Notes: a model not told the origin generated them from the sequence alone. A stretch of DNA of 64,000 nt from Sediminibacterium sp. TEGAF015 (GCF_025997995.1 NZ_AP026683.1:2914501-2978500); one strand, 5' to 3'. Shown: positions 26,326 to 34,694, numbered from the stretch's first letter. A program made the numbers and translations.

Positions 26326-27555
26326 TTAGGGTTTTGATTTTCGGATAAAATAGCGATACAATGGAATGGATCCTAGTTCAGCAAATAAGGGGAATAGCCC
26401 AAACCATAGTGGTTCTCCCAGTTGAATAAATAGGCCAGATAATACAATCGAAATGCCCAATAGGATTAGGGAGATGGTGAAAATGGAAGCGTACTGGTTG
26501 CCCATGAGCAATTCAGCGAAATTCAAGGAGTTGATAGCAGCTAGTAGCGGAACCAAACAAATGGATTGCACAAAAAGAACAGCCATAGGATCTGTATGTC
26601 CAGTAATAAGCGGTACCAATTGATGGGCTAAAAAAAACAAAGCCCCTGCTATCAAGGTGAAAACGATTCCAATGGCCCATCCCAGTTTTTTCTTAACCAC
26701 TTGCCATTGTGCCGGATTTTCTTTTTGTAAAATAGAGGCCCTGGGAAACACCACATTAAATAGCGATATAATCAACATTCGGAAAGACCAAACGATTTTA
26801 TCGCACAAAGAATACGCACCTAAAAGAGCGGCATTGCCCATGGCAGAGACCGCAAACAGAAAAATGGATTGCTGTAATTGTACACTTACATTATTTCCTG
26901 TTAAATAGCTGTTCTGCTTAAAATATTGAACCAACTGGTTCATGGAAATACGAAAATGGTGTAGCTGGTATTTTTGAATAAGGTAGATTAATAAAAACAA
27001 GTAACCAGGAATTTGTGCAGCCCCTAAGAAAAAGTTCACCCAAACCCCATCCGCTGGTCCCTGCACCCAAAAAAGTATACAGATAACGGCCAGTAATTTG
27101 CTGATCAAATTGATCCCATTATAGAGTGATAATTTTTGGATGCCTACAAAAAAGAAAAAAGGATTCAGCAGCTCCGCAAGAATAATCAGATTGGCAAAAA
27201 GTAAGTGCCTTCCTTTTTCTGCGGGTAATATCCATTGATTGATGCATAATAAAACGAGAAAAGAAAGAACATAGAGAATGCCTCTGGAATAAAATATGCT
27301 GTAAAAAATGTTACTTAAAGATGCTGGGGAATCTCTTTCTAAAGCAACGTCTTTTACGCCCGACTGATTACTGCCATAATTAATTAAAATGGAAACCAAC
27401 GCTGCATAAGAACTGGCCAGCATGATGAGTCCAAATTCTGTTAATCCTACTTTTCTGGAAATGATGGGAATCAACAAAATCTGAATCAATACATTCGCCC
27501 CCTGGATAAAGCTCAAATGGAGAAAACTGAAAAAGGCGGAGGCTTTGCTTTGCAT
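26326..27555 (-). CDS. Wzx-like polysaccharide flippase
   Basis: A 409-residue protein with about twelve hydrophobic helices. The N-terminal ANVLIQILLIPIISRKVGLTEFGLIMLA is the pattern of the MOP/MVF flippase superfamily (Wzx, RfbX). It is expected to flip undecaprenyl-linked repeat units to the periplasmic face for polymerisation by the Wzy-like protein 39 bases downstream. Its neighbours are a lipoprotein gene 6 bases upstream and the Wzy-like gene. The family is clear; specificity for one of the two glycans of this window cannot be told. Confidence 0.85.
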   Translation of the reverse strand: MQSKASAFFSFLHLSFIQGANVLIQILLIPIISRKVGLTEFGLIMLASSYAALVSILINYGSNQSGVKDVALERDSPASLSNIFYSIFYSRGILYVLSFLVLLCINQWILPAEKGRHLLFANLIILAELLNPFFFFVGIQKLSLYNGINLISKLLAVICILFWVQGPADGVWVNFFLGAAQIPGYLFLLIYLIQKYQLHHFRISMNQLVQYFKQNSYLTGNNVSVQLQQSIFLFAVSAMGNAALLGAYSLCDKIVWSFRMLIISLFNVVFPRASILQKENPAQWQVVKKKLGWAIGIVFTLIAGALFFLAHQLVPLITGHTDPMAVLFVQSICLVPLLAAINSLNFAELLMGNQYASIFTISLILLGISIVLSGLFIQLGEPLWFGLFPLFAELGSIPLYRYFIRKSKP

Positions 27556-27561
27556 AAACCG

Positions 27562-28239
27562 CTATTGTTTATTGATAGCCGTTAATTTGATATTGTCGAT
27601 AGACCAACTCTTAGTGCAAAAATCACTAGCCGTAAACAATACATCCTGAAATGACATTTCGATTGGCCCTTTGTGTAAAGTAAAAAACTCTAATCGATAC
27701 CAGCTGGTTCCGTTTTTCTGACCCAGTTTGGAACAAGCACCCTCCATAGTTCCCCAGGAATTACTTAATGCCGGATTATTAATCATAGTGGGCTGGTAAT
27801 TCGCAGGGAAGGATTGCGGATTGTTATCGTTGGAAAACGTTGTGATCATGATGGGGTTGTTGTCTAGCTTTACCTGAAAAATATCTGGTAAGCTGCCACC
27901 CGGCGGAATAAAATTACCCTTCCAGTTATCGTGTAAAAATAAATCGAATTCAATTTTTAGCACATTGTGCGGAGCAACACTGTCTACTTTTAATACAACG
28001 AAGTTGCTATTAAATCTTCCAAATACATTGTTGTTGTTGAAGCGAGCAATTTTATTGGAATCTACCAAGCCAAAAGCATCATAGACTTTCATCTTGGTTG
28101 GGATATCGGTATTCTCAAAATCGTTGTAGTAGGCAAAATTCCTTTCAGGAACTGCTTTACTGCAGGCGAATACACTCATGCTGAAAATCAATAGCAGTAA
28201 GTAATTCAGTTGCGTTTTCAATATGTTGATCAATCCCAT
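27562..28239 (-). CDS. hypothetical lipoprotein of the polysaccharide operon
   Basis: A 225-residue protein. The N-terminal hydrophobic stretch LLLLIFSMSVFAC ends in a lipobox with Cys26. The mature part is rich in Asn, Phe and Asp and predicted as beta-strands (YYNDFENTD, DLFLHDNWKG, WSIDNIKLTA). The first and last strands resemble the edges of concanavalin-like or carbohydrate-binding jelly rolls, but no family is recognised. Two Cys residues (ACSK near 168, DFCTKS near 210) could pair. It lies between the flippase and a methyltransferase, so an outer-membrane or periplasmic role in glycan handling is possible. Confidence 0.6.
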   Translation of the reverse strand: MGLINILKTQLNYLLLLIFSMSVFACSKAVPERNFAYYNDFENTDIPTKMKVYDAFGLVDSNKIARFNNNNVFGRFNSNFVVLKVDSVAPHNVLKIEFDLFLHDNWKGNFIPPGGSLPDIFQVKLDNNPIMITTFSNDNNPQSFPANYQPTMINNPALSNSWGTMEGACSKLGQKNGTSWYRLEFFTLHKGPIEMSFQDVLFTASDFCTKSWSIDNIKLTAINKQ

Positions 28240-28269
28240 GTAAACCTTTTTGCGCTTTTCAAATGTACA

Positions 28270-29082
28270 TTAATACTGGGGGATATTGACGTTAAAGGGT
28301 TGGCTTTTATCTACGGTAACCCATACTTCCAAAGCCTCTCTAAAATACGGAATGGAATTGCCTAATTGTAATAAGCCGTTTCGGATGCTACTTTTCAGCG
28401 TGCCAGTAGATTCCTTGGGTTTGTAATTGAATTTAGTAATGGAAACCTGAAATCCATTGTTCAAGATGTTAAAATAAGTCTTGATTTCACTTGCAGAATA
28501 TTCTTTCCAGTGATGACCATAAGTAACCGTTGGAAAGATTGCACTCACATCTAGTCCAATGCCTTTTAATGTGATTACCTTATAGAGGGTTTTGATGATG
28601 GCATAGATAGTGAGGGAGTTGGGGGTGCTGATATAGATGCTTCCGTGTTGTTTAATTAAGCTGTGAATCCTTTGCCAGAATCCAATGGGGTTGAAAGTAA
28701 TATGCTCAAATATTTCTGCGAAAAGAATTAAATCGTATTTGTTTTCTCCTTCGGATAAACTGGTTAGCTTCTCTAGGTTGTTTTCTTCAATCTGCTTGAG
28801 GCCATAGGCTGCTGCTCTTTCCTGAATAAAAGGCAGGGTGCAGAATTCAGTTACGTCCATACAATCCACCCGATAACCCAATAAAGACAATAGTATGGAA
28901 GAGTGTAAATAATGACTACCGATATCTAATACAGCCGAACCTTTGGGAAGCTTGGAACAAACGGTCTCGGCCATTTTCCGAAACCTTTCCCGATGATATT
29001 GAAAATAAACAAGGTCGTTGGAATGCTTGTTTTCTTGCACAATGCGTTCTACTTCCTTCAATGCTTCTTCAATGGTTTTCAT
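28270..29082 (-). CDS. class I SAM-dependent methyltransferase
   Basis: A 270-residue protein. The SAM motif I is GSAVLDIGSHYLHSS (about residues 48-62), with an acidic end of strand 2 (VDCMDV) and LILFAEIFEHI as motif II. The His after the Glu is typical of Methyltransf_11/23 types. The C-terminal third is extended and partly hydrophobic. It likely methylates a sugar or a biosynthetic intermediate. It is preceded by a 73-base gap to the GT2 gene. Specific substrate unknown. Confidence 0.72.
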   Translation of the reverse strand: MKTIEEALKEVERIVQENKHSNDLVYFQYHRERFRKMAETVCSKLPKGSAVLDIGSHYLHSSILLSLLGYRVDCMDVTEFCTLPFIQERAAAYGLKQIEENNLEKLTSLSEGENKYDLILFAEIFEHITFNPIGFWQRIHSLIKQHGSIYISTPNSLTIYAIIKTLYKVITLKGIGLDVSAIFPTVTYGHHWKEYSASEIKTYFNILNNGFQVSITKFNYKPKESTGTLKSSIRNGLLQLGNSIPYFREALEVWVTVDKSQPFNVNIPQY

Positions 29083-29155
29083 TATTGCGAAGATAGCTTT
29101 TTAAGGGAAAGAGATTCATACCCTAGATGAAATCCTAGTTTTAATAAGTCTTTAA

Positions 29156-30067
29156 TTAATGAATGTTCCCGAGTAGACCGTCCTTGATGGCTTTGAGGAC
29201 AATCTTGAACTTGCTAAATCTTCTTCGGACTAAGAAATACGCTAGTACCCCCAAAAGATAAATTAAATTATAGGTCAAAACCGTGGGGATGCAATACCAG
29301 GGGGTATATTTTTTTAAGACCCAAATGCGATTACGCTGATTCATATAATGCACATTGGGGTTCACGAATCCTTCCTTCCCCTTTGTTTTGCTTTTATTGG
29401 ATTGCCCTGCAATATGATAAATAACCGAGTCTCCGTGGTATACCAGCGATAACCCCAATGCCTTGATGCGAAATGAAAGATCCACATCTTCACTGTACAT
29501 GAAAAATTGTTCTGCTAACAATCCTGTTTGTTGAAGCGTTTTTGTTTTCGTCAAAAAAGCACAACCTGTAATCCAATCCACTTCTTTGATGGTAAGTGAT
29601 TCGGGAGAGGGAATTTTATTTTCGTCTTTGCTATAGAAATAGCCCCAACACTTTGCATAGTAGGAACCTCCATTCCAAAGTAAGTCTCGGTTATGGTTAA
29701 AATGGATACGAGGTTGAATGGCACCTACCTGCGGATGGGCTTCCATATACTGCACCAAATGACTCAAGAAATCGGGCTCTACGAGTGTATCGTTGTTGAG
29801 CATGATGGTATAATCATACGCCTGCGCAAGGGCGTAATCAAAACCCAAATTATTGCCTCCCGCAAAACCCAGATTGGTAGCAGATTCTATCAAAATAATT
29901 TCGGGATGTAGTTGCTTGAGCGCCTTGCCAGAACCGTCAGCCGATCCATTGTCTACCACCACAATCGAATAATTGGCGTATTGAATCCCCTTTAGGGAAA
30001 CAATACAATCGCTGGTAACTTCCAGGCTATTCCAATTGATTAATATGATAGCAACAGAAGGTTGCAT
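29156..30067 (-). CDS. glycosyltransferase family 2
   Basis: A 303-residue GT-A enzyme. It begins VAIILINWNSLEVTSDCI, followed by VVVDNGSADGSGKAL (residues 35-49, nucleotide-binding Asp) and the DXD-like NNDTLVEPDFL near residue 92. A later WITGCAFLTKTKTLQQTGLLAEQFFMYSEDVDLSFR fits the acceptor-site ED motif of rhamnosyltransferase-like GT2 enzymes. One hydrophobic segment near the C-terminus (LIYLLGVLAYFLV) suggests membrane contact. It adds one sugar to the repeat unit; rhamnose is a guess from family resemblance only. Confidence 0.86.
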   Translation of the reverse strand: MQPSVAIILINWNSLEVTSDCIVSLKGIQYANYSIVVVDNGSADGSGKALKQLHPEIILIESATNLGFAGGNNLGFDYALAQAYDYTIMLNNDTLVEPDFLSHLVQYMEAHPQVGAIQPRIHFNHNRDLLWNGGSYYAKCWGYFYSKDENKIPSPESLTIKEVDWITGCAFLTKTKTLQQTGLLAEQFFMYSEDVDLSFRIKALGLSLVYHGDSVIYHIAGQSNKSKTKGKEGFVNPNVHYMNQRNRIWVLKKYTPWYCIPTVLTYNLIYLLGVLAYFLVRRRFSKFKIVLKAIKDGLLGNIH

Positions 30068-30077
30068 GAAAAAAAGT

Positions 30078-31073
30078 TTAAGACTTTTGACCTATATAAG
30101 AAGCCAACAATTCATTGTCTGGCAAAGTATAGCCCGGCTCTTTTTTTCCTAAGAAAAACAAACCACAGGCGGCATCGTAAGAACCCTTGTTTTTGTTCAG
30201 TAGGTAATCGAAATATTTTAACCAGAAGCTGACGAAACTTCCGATATAACTAAGGGCTTTATTTATTTTTTTGGTGGGAGCAAAACTGGTGATAAAATAC
30301 ATGACCGACCAGGCCATCATAGAACCCGCACCAGCCACTAGCCCGCTATTTTCTTCTCTAAAATTTCTAAACAATCTTCTATGACCCAACGGAGTGAAGC
30401 GATGAAAATCGTATTTGCCCCCATGCACATGTTGCATGAATGGGGTCTCTGCATAAATCAATCCCCCGGGTTTCAACACGCGTTCTATTTCTTTAACGCA
30501 AGCAAAAGGATCTAGTACATGTTCCAGTACCGCTTGTGCAATCACCAGATCAAAGGATTCATCCTTAAAAGGAATCTGGTGCGCATCTATGATAATATTG
30601 GTATTAGGCCCATGTGCCACATCCGATTCTACCATTACGGTATTGGCAGGTAAATGATCTTTTAGTTCACGGATGCCATTCCCATCAATGCTCCCCCCGA
30701 TTACTAAAATGCGGATGGGTTGCGATTGGTTAGCAATGGTTGCTAAATGTGCAGCTTTTGCTTGTAGTTGAGTCGCAATGGCTGCATAGTTTTTTTTGCT
30801 GGCTACGTTTAGCGTAATATCTGGTCTGATTTTTTTGAAAAACTGCAGAATCGGATTTTGGTAGCTGTTGAAAAAAATGGTTGGCGGCTTCCCATCTGCA
30901 AAATCTGCGAAGTTGAAAACTGGATTCTTCGGGCTTATCATTACAGGAACCTGATGATAAATAGGATATTGACATTTGCAATGACCGATACAGGAGAATC
31001 CATTCGACGTTTCTTCTACCGCACTACTACATTCAGGACAAACCAATATATCTTTAAACGATTGATAATTCAT
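30078..31073 (-). CDS. SAM-dependent methyltransferase with N-terminal zinc ribbon
   Basis: About 331 residues. The ATG at 31073 is preferred: a longer reading to 31181 would run across the divergent dut start and adds an unlikely leader. The N-terminus has a Trm112-like zinc ribbon (ILVCPECSSAVEET then CIGHCKCQYPI). The methyltransferase core has ILVIGGSIDGNG, MVESDVAHGPN and DLVIAQAVLEHVLDPFACVKEIERVLKPGGL. The C-terminal part has a hydrophobic stretch. It is the first gene of the minus-strand glycan operon, 69 bases from dut on the other strand. Likely a glycan-related methyltransferase. Confidence 0.76.
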   Translation of the reverse strand: MNYQSFKDILVCPECSSAVEETSNGFSCIGHCKCQYPIYHQVPVMISPKNPVFNFADFADGKPPTIFFNSYQNPILQFFKKIRPDITLNVASKKNYAAIATQLQAKAAHLATIANQSQPIRILVIGGSIDGNGIRELKDHLPANTVMVESDVAHGPNTNIIIDAHQIPFKDESFDLVIAQAVLEHVLDPFACVKEIERVLKPGGLIYAETPFMQHVHGGKYDFHRFTPLGHRRLFRNFREENSGLVAGAGSMMAWSVMYFITSFAPTKKINKALSYIGSFVSFWLKYFDYLLNKNKGSYDAACGLFFLGKKEPGYTLPDNELLASYIGQKS

Positions 31074-31142
31074 CTTACAGTTTTGGACGCATCTAGCTGT
31101 GCAAATTAAGTTATTCTGCTGTTTAATTAATAAGTTTACAAA

Positions 31143-31592
31143 ATGAGTACTGCCCCTATACAAGTGAAAATAATTAATCAATCTAATAACCCGTTGCCCG
31201 AATACGCCACTCTTGGTTCTTCAGGCATGGATATTCGTGCATCTCTTGCTGAGCCCATGGTGTTGCAGCCCATGGCTCGAGACTTAGTGCCAACTGGTTT
31301 ATTTGTAGAGATTCCATTGGGCTATGAAATTCAGATTCGCCCCCGCAGTGGCCTCGCGATAAAGCAAGGTATTACCTGCCTCAATACACCAGGCACCATT
31401 GATGCCGATTACAGAGGGGAAATCAAAGTGATTTTGATTAATCTTTCAGCTGAGCCGCAGACCATTAAACCCGGCGACCGCATTGCCCAAATGGTTTTGC
31501 AGAAAATGGAGCAAATTCAATGGGTTCTTGCTACTGAATTGGGTCCTTCGGAACGAGGGGAAGGAGGGTTTGGAAGCACTGGCAGAAGCTAA
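31143..31592 (+). CDS. dut: dUTP diphosphatase
   Basis: A 149-residue trimeric-type dUTPase. All five family motifs are present in order: [37 protein letters not shown] with the catalytic Asp, GDRIAQMVL and the C-terminal arm [11 protein letters not shown]. It converts dUTP to dUMP and pyrophosphate, keeping uracil out of DNA and feeding dTMP synthesis. The gene is divergent from the glycan operon. Seven bases after the stop a long hairpin repeat (31599-31679) begins and may end its transcript. Confidence 0.96.
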   Translation: MSTAPIQVKIINQSNNPLPEYATLGSSGMDIRASLAEPMVLQPMARDLVPTGLFVEIPLGYEIQIRPRSGLAIKQGITCLNTPGTIDADYRGEIKVILINLSAEPQTIKPGDRIAQMVLQKMEQIQWVLATELGPSERGEGGFGSTGRS

Positions 31593-31598
31593 ATTATT

Positions 31599-31679
31599 TG
31601 TAATAGAATATTCAAAAACTCGTTAGCTAATTTTTGTTTCACAAAAATTAAATGCCTCGTTTTTAAATATTCTATCACA
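31599..31679 (-). repeat. hairpin repeat, copy 1 (inverted relative to copy 2)
   Basis: Read on the minus strand, the centre is GAGGCATTTAATTTTTG, a 5-base loop TGAAA, then CAAAAATTAGCTAACGA. Both 17-base arms are identical to copy 2 at 32056-32140. The arms pair over the inner 9 bases, mismatch across a conserved internal loop, and are then flanked by a 21-base outer stem (TGTGATAGAATATTTAAAAAC and its partner) that pairs fully if G-U is allowed. It lies just after dut and may act as its terminator or be a REP- or MITE-like element. Confidence 0.75.
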
Positions 31680-31756
31680 ACATCTCACCTTTAGCCTTTA
31701 TCCATTTGCTTCCCAATCCCTACTATAAATGAAATCTTAGCATATAAATTGAGTCA

Positions 31757-31764
31757 TACCTTTG
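31757..31764 (+). promoter_or_regulatory. Bacteroidota-type -7 element
   Basis: TACCTTTG matches TAnnTTTG, the -7 consensus known for Bacteroidota primary sigma factors. It lies 21 bases ahead of the ATG of the antitoxin-like fragment at 31786. No clear -33 TTTG is seen at the right distance. Confidence 0.45.
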
Positions 31765-31785
31765 TGTCTGGGCAAATCCTTTCGT

Positions 31786-31851
31786 ATGAAAAAGAAGCTA
31801 ACCTTAACAATAGATAATTCCGTGTTGGATGCCGCAATACTTAGTTTCTAA
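31786..31851 (+). pseudogene. antitoxin-like gene start (DUF6364-type), truncated
   Basis: The first 21 codons begin MKKKLTLTIDNSVLDAA and then reach a TAA. This is close to the N-terminal ribbon and first helix of small DUF6364/ribbon-helix-helix antitoxins, which usually run to about 80 residues with a second helix. No continuation is visible in other frames downstream and no toxin gene follows. The promoter-like element upstream suggests that it was once a proper gene. Family assignment rests on recall of the pattern only. Confidence 0.45.
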
Positions 31852-31896
31852 GTATGGCAAAATCTACTCCTGCCTGCCAATCCTGCTGATTTTGGC

Positions 31897-31904
31897 TATC
31901 TTTG
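31897..31904 (+). promoter_or_regulatory. Bacteroidota-type -7 element, possible promoter of the DUF4292 gene
   Basis: TATCTTTG fits TAnnTTTG exactly and sits in the context GGCTATCTTTGCAGCC, similar to the element TACCTTTGCGGCC ahead of atpD at 50965. It would give a leader of about 240 bases before the DUF4292 gene at 32153, including hairpin copy 2. The -33 part is unclear. Confidence 0.45.
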
Positions 31905-32055
31905 CAGCCGTTTTACATGCAAATTTAATTTAATGGGCTCATAAAGGGCTCAATTGGCTCATAATGGGGTCACGGAGGTGCAATTGGCATGATTTGTGGC
32001 AAGAAAAGGGCTGAATAGAAACGTTTTAAAATTGGACTTTTAAATAGATGATTAC

Positions 32056-32140
32056 ATGCGTGTTTGAATTTTAGTTTTGAGGCATTTAATTTTTGCAAAG
32101 CAAAAATTAGCTAACGAAAAACTGAAATTCAAATACACAT
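32056..32140 (+). repeat. hairpin repeat, copy 2
   Basis: The centre is GAGGCATTTAATTTTTG, loop CAAAG, CAAAAATTAGCTAACGA, with arms identical to copy 1 in the opposite orientation. The outer stem (about 23 bases, 32056-32078 with 32118-32140) differs completely in sequence from that of copy 1 but again pairs, with G-U and one mismatch. It ends 12 bases before the DUF4292 start codon, so it would lie in that gene's leader RNA. Confidence 0.75.
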
Positions 32141-32152
32141 AAAATAATTGAA

Positions 32153-32980
32153 ATGAAATTTGTAAAAATATTATTACTACTCACTATCGCAGCCAGCTGT
32201 AAGACAGTGAAGAAAGTGGCCACTATCCAAGAAGCCATCGACAAAAAAGACACGACCCAAACCGTTGTGATTACGGAAACCCCCAAAGTAGACTCTGCCA
32301 GCATAGTGCGAGGGATTTTGGAGAAAGTGGTTACCAATAATATTCAGTTCAAAACCTTCAATGCCAAAATTAAAGTAGACTATGAAAGTGCGGAGAACAG
32401 CGATAGCTACACGGGCTATTTAAGCATTGCCAAAGACTCTCTAATCTATATCAGAATCCGTGGCTCTTTCCTGGGCATTTCGGCAGAAGGTTTACAGGTT
32501 AAGATTTCCAAAGACTCTGTAGTACTGGTGAAGAAAGTGGGAGACAAATATGTGCAGTACCGCACCATCGACTACTTAAAAGAAGCTACACAGATCCCCT
32601 TCGATTTTAAGACCCTCCAGGACTTATTGATTGGCAATCCTGTTTTCGTAACCAACAATATTGTTTCTTATAGAGATGGTCCTTCTACCTTGTCGGTATT
32701 AATGGTGGGGGATATTTTTAAGCACTTGATTTCGCTCTCTAATGATGATTTTAAAGTGGTGCACAGTAAGCTGGACGACGTGGATATTCAGCGGAACCGT
32801 ACTTGCGCCATTAGCTTCAGTAATTATCAACCCATGGGCACCTATCAGTTTGCCACCCAGCGTAAAATAGTGGTGGCTGAGAAGAGTAAACTCGATATCA
32901 ACCTAGATTTTAAAGAGTTTGCCCTAAACGAACCGTTAAAATATACCTTCGAAGTGCCCAAAAACTACAAACGGAAATAA
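32153..32980 (+). CDS. DUF4292-family lipoprotein
   Basis: A 275-residue protein. The signal peptide ends in a lipobox (LLLTIAASCK, Cys16). The mature part follows the DUF4292 pattern: FKTFNAKIKVDYES, DSLIYIRIRGSFLGISAEGLQVKISKDSVVL, DLLIGNPVF and a C-terminal block of beta-strands with NLDFKEFALNEPLKYTFEVPKNY. It resembles LolA/LolB-like half barrels, but its function is not established. In Bacteroidota it is commonly found just ahead of an EnvC-like gene, as here (98 bases). A TPR gene often seen in the same neighbourhood is missing. Confidence 0.83.
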   Translation: MKFVKILLLLTIAASCKTVKKVATIQEAIDKKDTTQTVVITETPKVDSASIVRGILEKVVTNNIQFKTFNAKIKVDYESAENSDSYTGYLSIAKDSLIYIRIRGSFLGISAEGLQVKISKDSVVLVKKVGDKYVQYRTIDYLKEATQIPFDFKTLQDLLIGNPVFVTNNIVSYRDGPSTLSVLMVGDIFKHLISLSNDDFKVVHSKLDDVDIQRNRTCAISFSNYQPMGTYQFATQRKIVVAEKSKLDINLDFKEFALNEPLKYTFEVPKNYKRK

Positions 32981-33078
32981 TTTAAAGACGGTTTTAACGT
33001 TTATAGTTAGATATTGGGTTGGCCATGAAAATGGATTTTCTAGTTGGTTCATTTATTTTGTAGAAATTTTAATTTTTG

Positions 33079-34521
33079 ATGATGTCTAAACAAATCTTCT
33101 CTTTCATAGCAGTGCTGCTCTTTAGTGGCTTCGTAGCCGTAGCGCAAAACAGAGAAGAATTGCAGAAACAGAAACAGAGCATTGAACGCGAACTAGCCGA
33201 ATTAAACCAGTTGTATCGCGAAACCCAGAAGAGCACCAAATCTTCGGTGAAGCAACTGGCCATCATCAAAAGAAAAATCAATGCACGGGAAGCCCTGATC
33301 AATGGCATCAACCGTGAAGTAAAGCAACTGGACGAAACCATTTATTTGAACGAGCGCGACATTTACCGTCTACGCAAAGAATTGGATACCCTGAAAGTGA
33401 AATACGCCAAGAGCATTGTATTCGCTTATAAAAACAGAAGTAGTTACGAATACCTGAACTTTTTGTTTTCTGCCAGCAATTTCAACGACGCATTGAAGCG
33501 TGCGGCTTATTTAAAAAGCTATCGCCAGAACCGCGAAACCCAGGCCAATACCATTGTGAAAAGCGAGCAATTGTTACAAGATAAAATTGGCGTATTGAGT
33601 GCCAACAAAAAAGAAAGGCTGAGCACACTGGAAGTACAGAATAAGCAATTGTTAGACCTAGAACAAGACCGAAAAGAACAAGACCAAGTTGTAGCTCAAC
33701 TAAAAGGCAAAGAGAAAGAACTGAATAAACAAATTCGCGATAAAGAGAGTCAGCGTCAGAAAGTGGCCGTGGCCATTAATGCGGTGATTCGTCGTGAAAT
33801 TGAAGAAGCGAAAAAAAGAGAAGAAGCCAAGCGTTTGAAAGCTTTGGAAGATGCGCGTAAATTAAAAGCGGCTCAGGATGCAGCAGCAGCGCAGGTTGCA
33901 GCCGATAAGAAAAACGCTGCGGGCAAACCCGCGAGTGGAAATGCTGCTGGTAACAATGCAGCCAATATGGTGGCAGCCAACGGCGCTAATAATAGCGGCA
34001 GTGCTAATCCCCCCAGACCTACCTTAAACGATGCTACTACGGGCGTTACATCAGCTGCAAAAGATCGTACCTATTCTCCTTTGGAATCTACGCCTGAGGG
34101 CATGGAGTTGTCGCTGAATTTTGAGAACAATCGTGGGCGTTTGCCTTGGCCGGTTAGCAATGGTGTGGTTACGGTGGGATTTGGAACGCAGAATTATGCG
34201 GGCACCAAGTTGATTCAAAAATCAGATGGATTGGAAATTGCTGTACCAGTAGGTTCTCCGGTTCGTTGCGTGGCCGATGGGGAAGTAGTGTATGCGGGTG
34301 AAGTAGCCGATGAAAATATTGTGTTGGTAAAACATGGTAAATATTTTACCGGATATAAAAATCTATCTGCTGTTGCCGTATCCCGTGACCAGAAAGTGAA
34401 AGCCGGAACCGTATTGGGTAAGTCGGGTACTTCCATTGATGGAGAAGGTGGCATCTTATTCATGATCATGAACGATAAGAGTGTTGCGCAGAATCCAGCG
34501 CCTTGGCTTCGTTCGAAATAG
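33079..34521 (+). CDS. EnvC-like murein hydrolase activator with degenerate M23 domain
   Basis: About 480 residues; either ATG at 33079 or 33082 can start it. A signal peptide (ending VAVAQ) is followed by a long coiled coil (about residues 20-270), an Ala/Lys-rich then Asn/Ala-rich linker (about 270-325) and a C-terminal LytM/M23 fold (about 350-480). The zinc ligands are not kept: the usual HxxxD site is replaced by SDGLEIAVPVG and the HxH by GILFMIM. As in E. coli EnvC, it should be an activator of amidases rather than an enzyme, acting in the periplasm during cell separation. Confidence 0.85.
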   Translation: MMSKQIFSFIAVLLFSGFVAVAQNREELQKQKQSIERELAELNQLYRETQKSTKSSVKQLAIIKRKINAREALINGINREVKQLDETIYLNERDIYRLRKELDTLKVKYAKSIVFAYKNRSSYEYLNFLFSASNFNDALKRAAYLKSYRQNRETQANTIVKSEQLLQDKIGVLSANKKERLSTLEVQNKQLLDLEQDRKEQDQVVAQLKGKEKELNKQIRDKESQRQKVAVAINAVIRREIEEAKKREEAKRLKALEDARKLKAAQDAAAAQVAADKKNAAGKPASGNAAGNNAANMVAANGANNSGSANPPRPTLNDATTGVTSAAKDRTYSPLESTPEGMELSLNFENNRGRLPWPVSNGVVTVGFGTQNYAGTKLIQKSDGLEIAVPVGSPVRCVADGEVVYAGEVADENIVLVKHGKYFTGYKNLSAVAVSRDQKVKAGTVLGKSGTSIDGEGGILFMIMNDKSVAQNPAPWLRSK

Positions 34522-34579
34522 GAAAGATTAATTAAACTTAAAATATTAGTTAATAGTAATGTGAATTTTTTTACATCTC

Positions 34580-34630
34580 ATTTGTCATTCCTAAGTAAAA
34601 AAACGGCATTATTTGTCATTCACTTGTCAC
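34580..34630 (+). promoter_or_regulatory. direct repeats upstream of the haem operon
   Basis: ATTTGTCATTC occurs at 34580-34590 and 34611-34621, 31 bases apart (about three helical turns), and a weaker CTTGTCAC follows at 34623-34630. They lie 38-88 bases before the promoter-like element of hemA. Such spacing fits binding of a regulator to one DNA face. No known operator is recognised. Confidence 0.4.
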
Positions 34631-34667
34631 TAATTCCATCTAGAGAATTTAGACAGATTCAGCGAGA

Positions 34668-34675
34668 TACTTTTG
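34668..34675 (+). promoter_or_regulatory. promoter -7 element of the haem operon
   Basis: TACTTTTG matches TAnnTTTG and ends 19 bases before the hemA ATG at 34695. A TTTA near 34648 could serve as a weak -33 part. The whole nine-gene set downstream runs without an obvious internal promoter. Confidence 0.5.
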
Positions 34676-34694
34676 TTGAAACTGTTCGATTAGG

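Larger units (their letters stand above)
31593..32152 (+). other. 560-base non-coding scar between dut and the DUF4292 gene
   Basis: No intact gene of useful length is seen. The stretch holds two inverted copies of a hairpin repeat near its ends (31599-31679 and 32056-32140), a promoter-like TACCTTTG followed by the first codons of an antitoxin-like gene (31757-31851), a second promoter-like TATCTTTG (31897-31904), and short direct repeats GGCTCATAA (31936, 31956) and CAATTGGC (31951, 31981). It looks like a site of past insertion and deletion. Confidence 0.6.

Noticed and set aside
31074..31181. Longer start for the zinc-ribbon methyltransferase
   Set aside because: It would cross the divergent dut start and add a leader without similarity to the family.
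31936..31990. GGCTCATAA and CAATTGGC direct repeats as an att or tRNA-like site
   Set aside because: They are short, have no cloverleaf and no integrase nearby; noted only as part of the scar.
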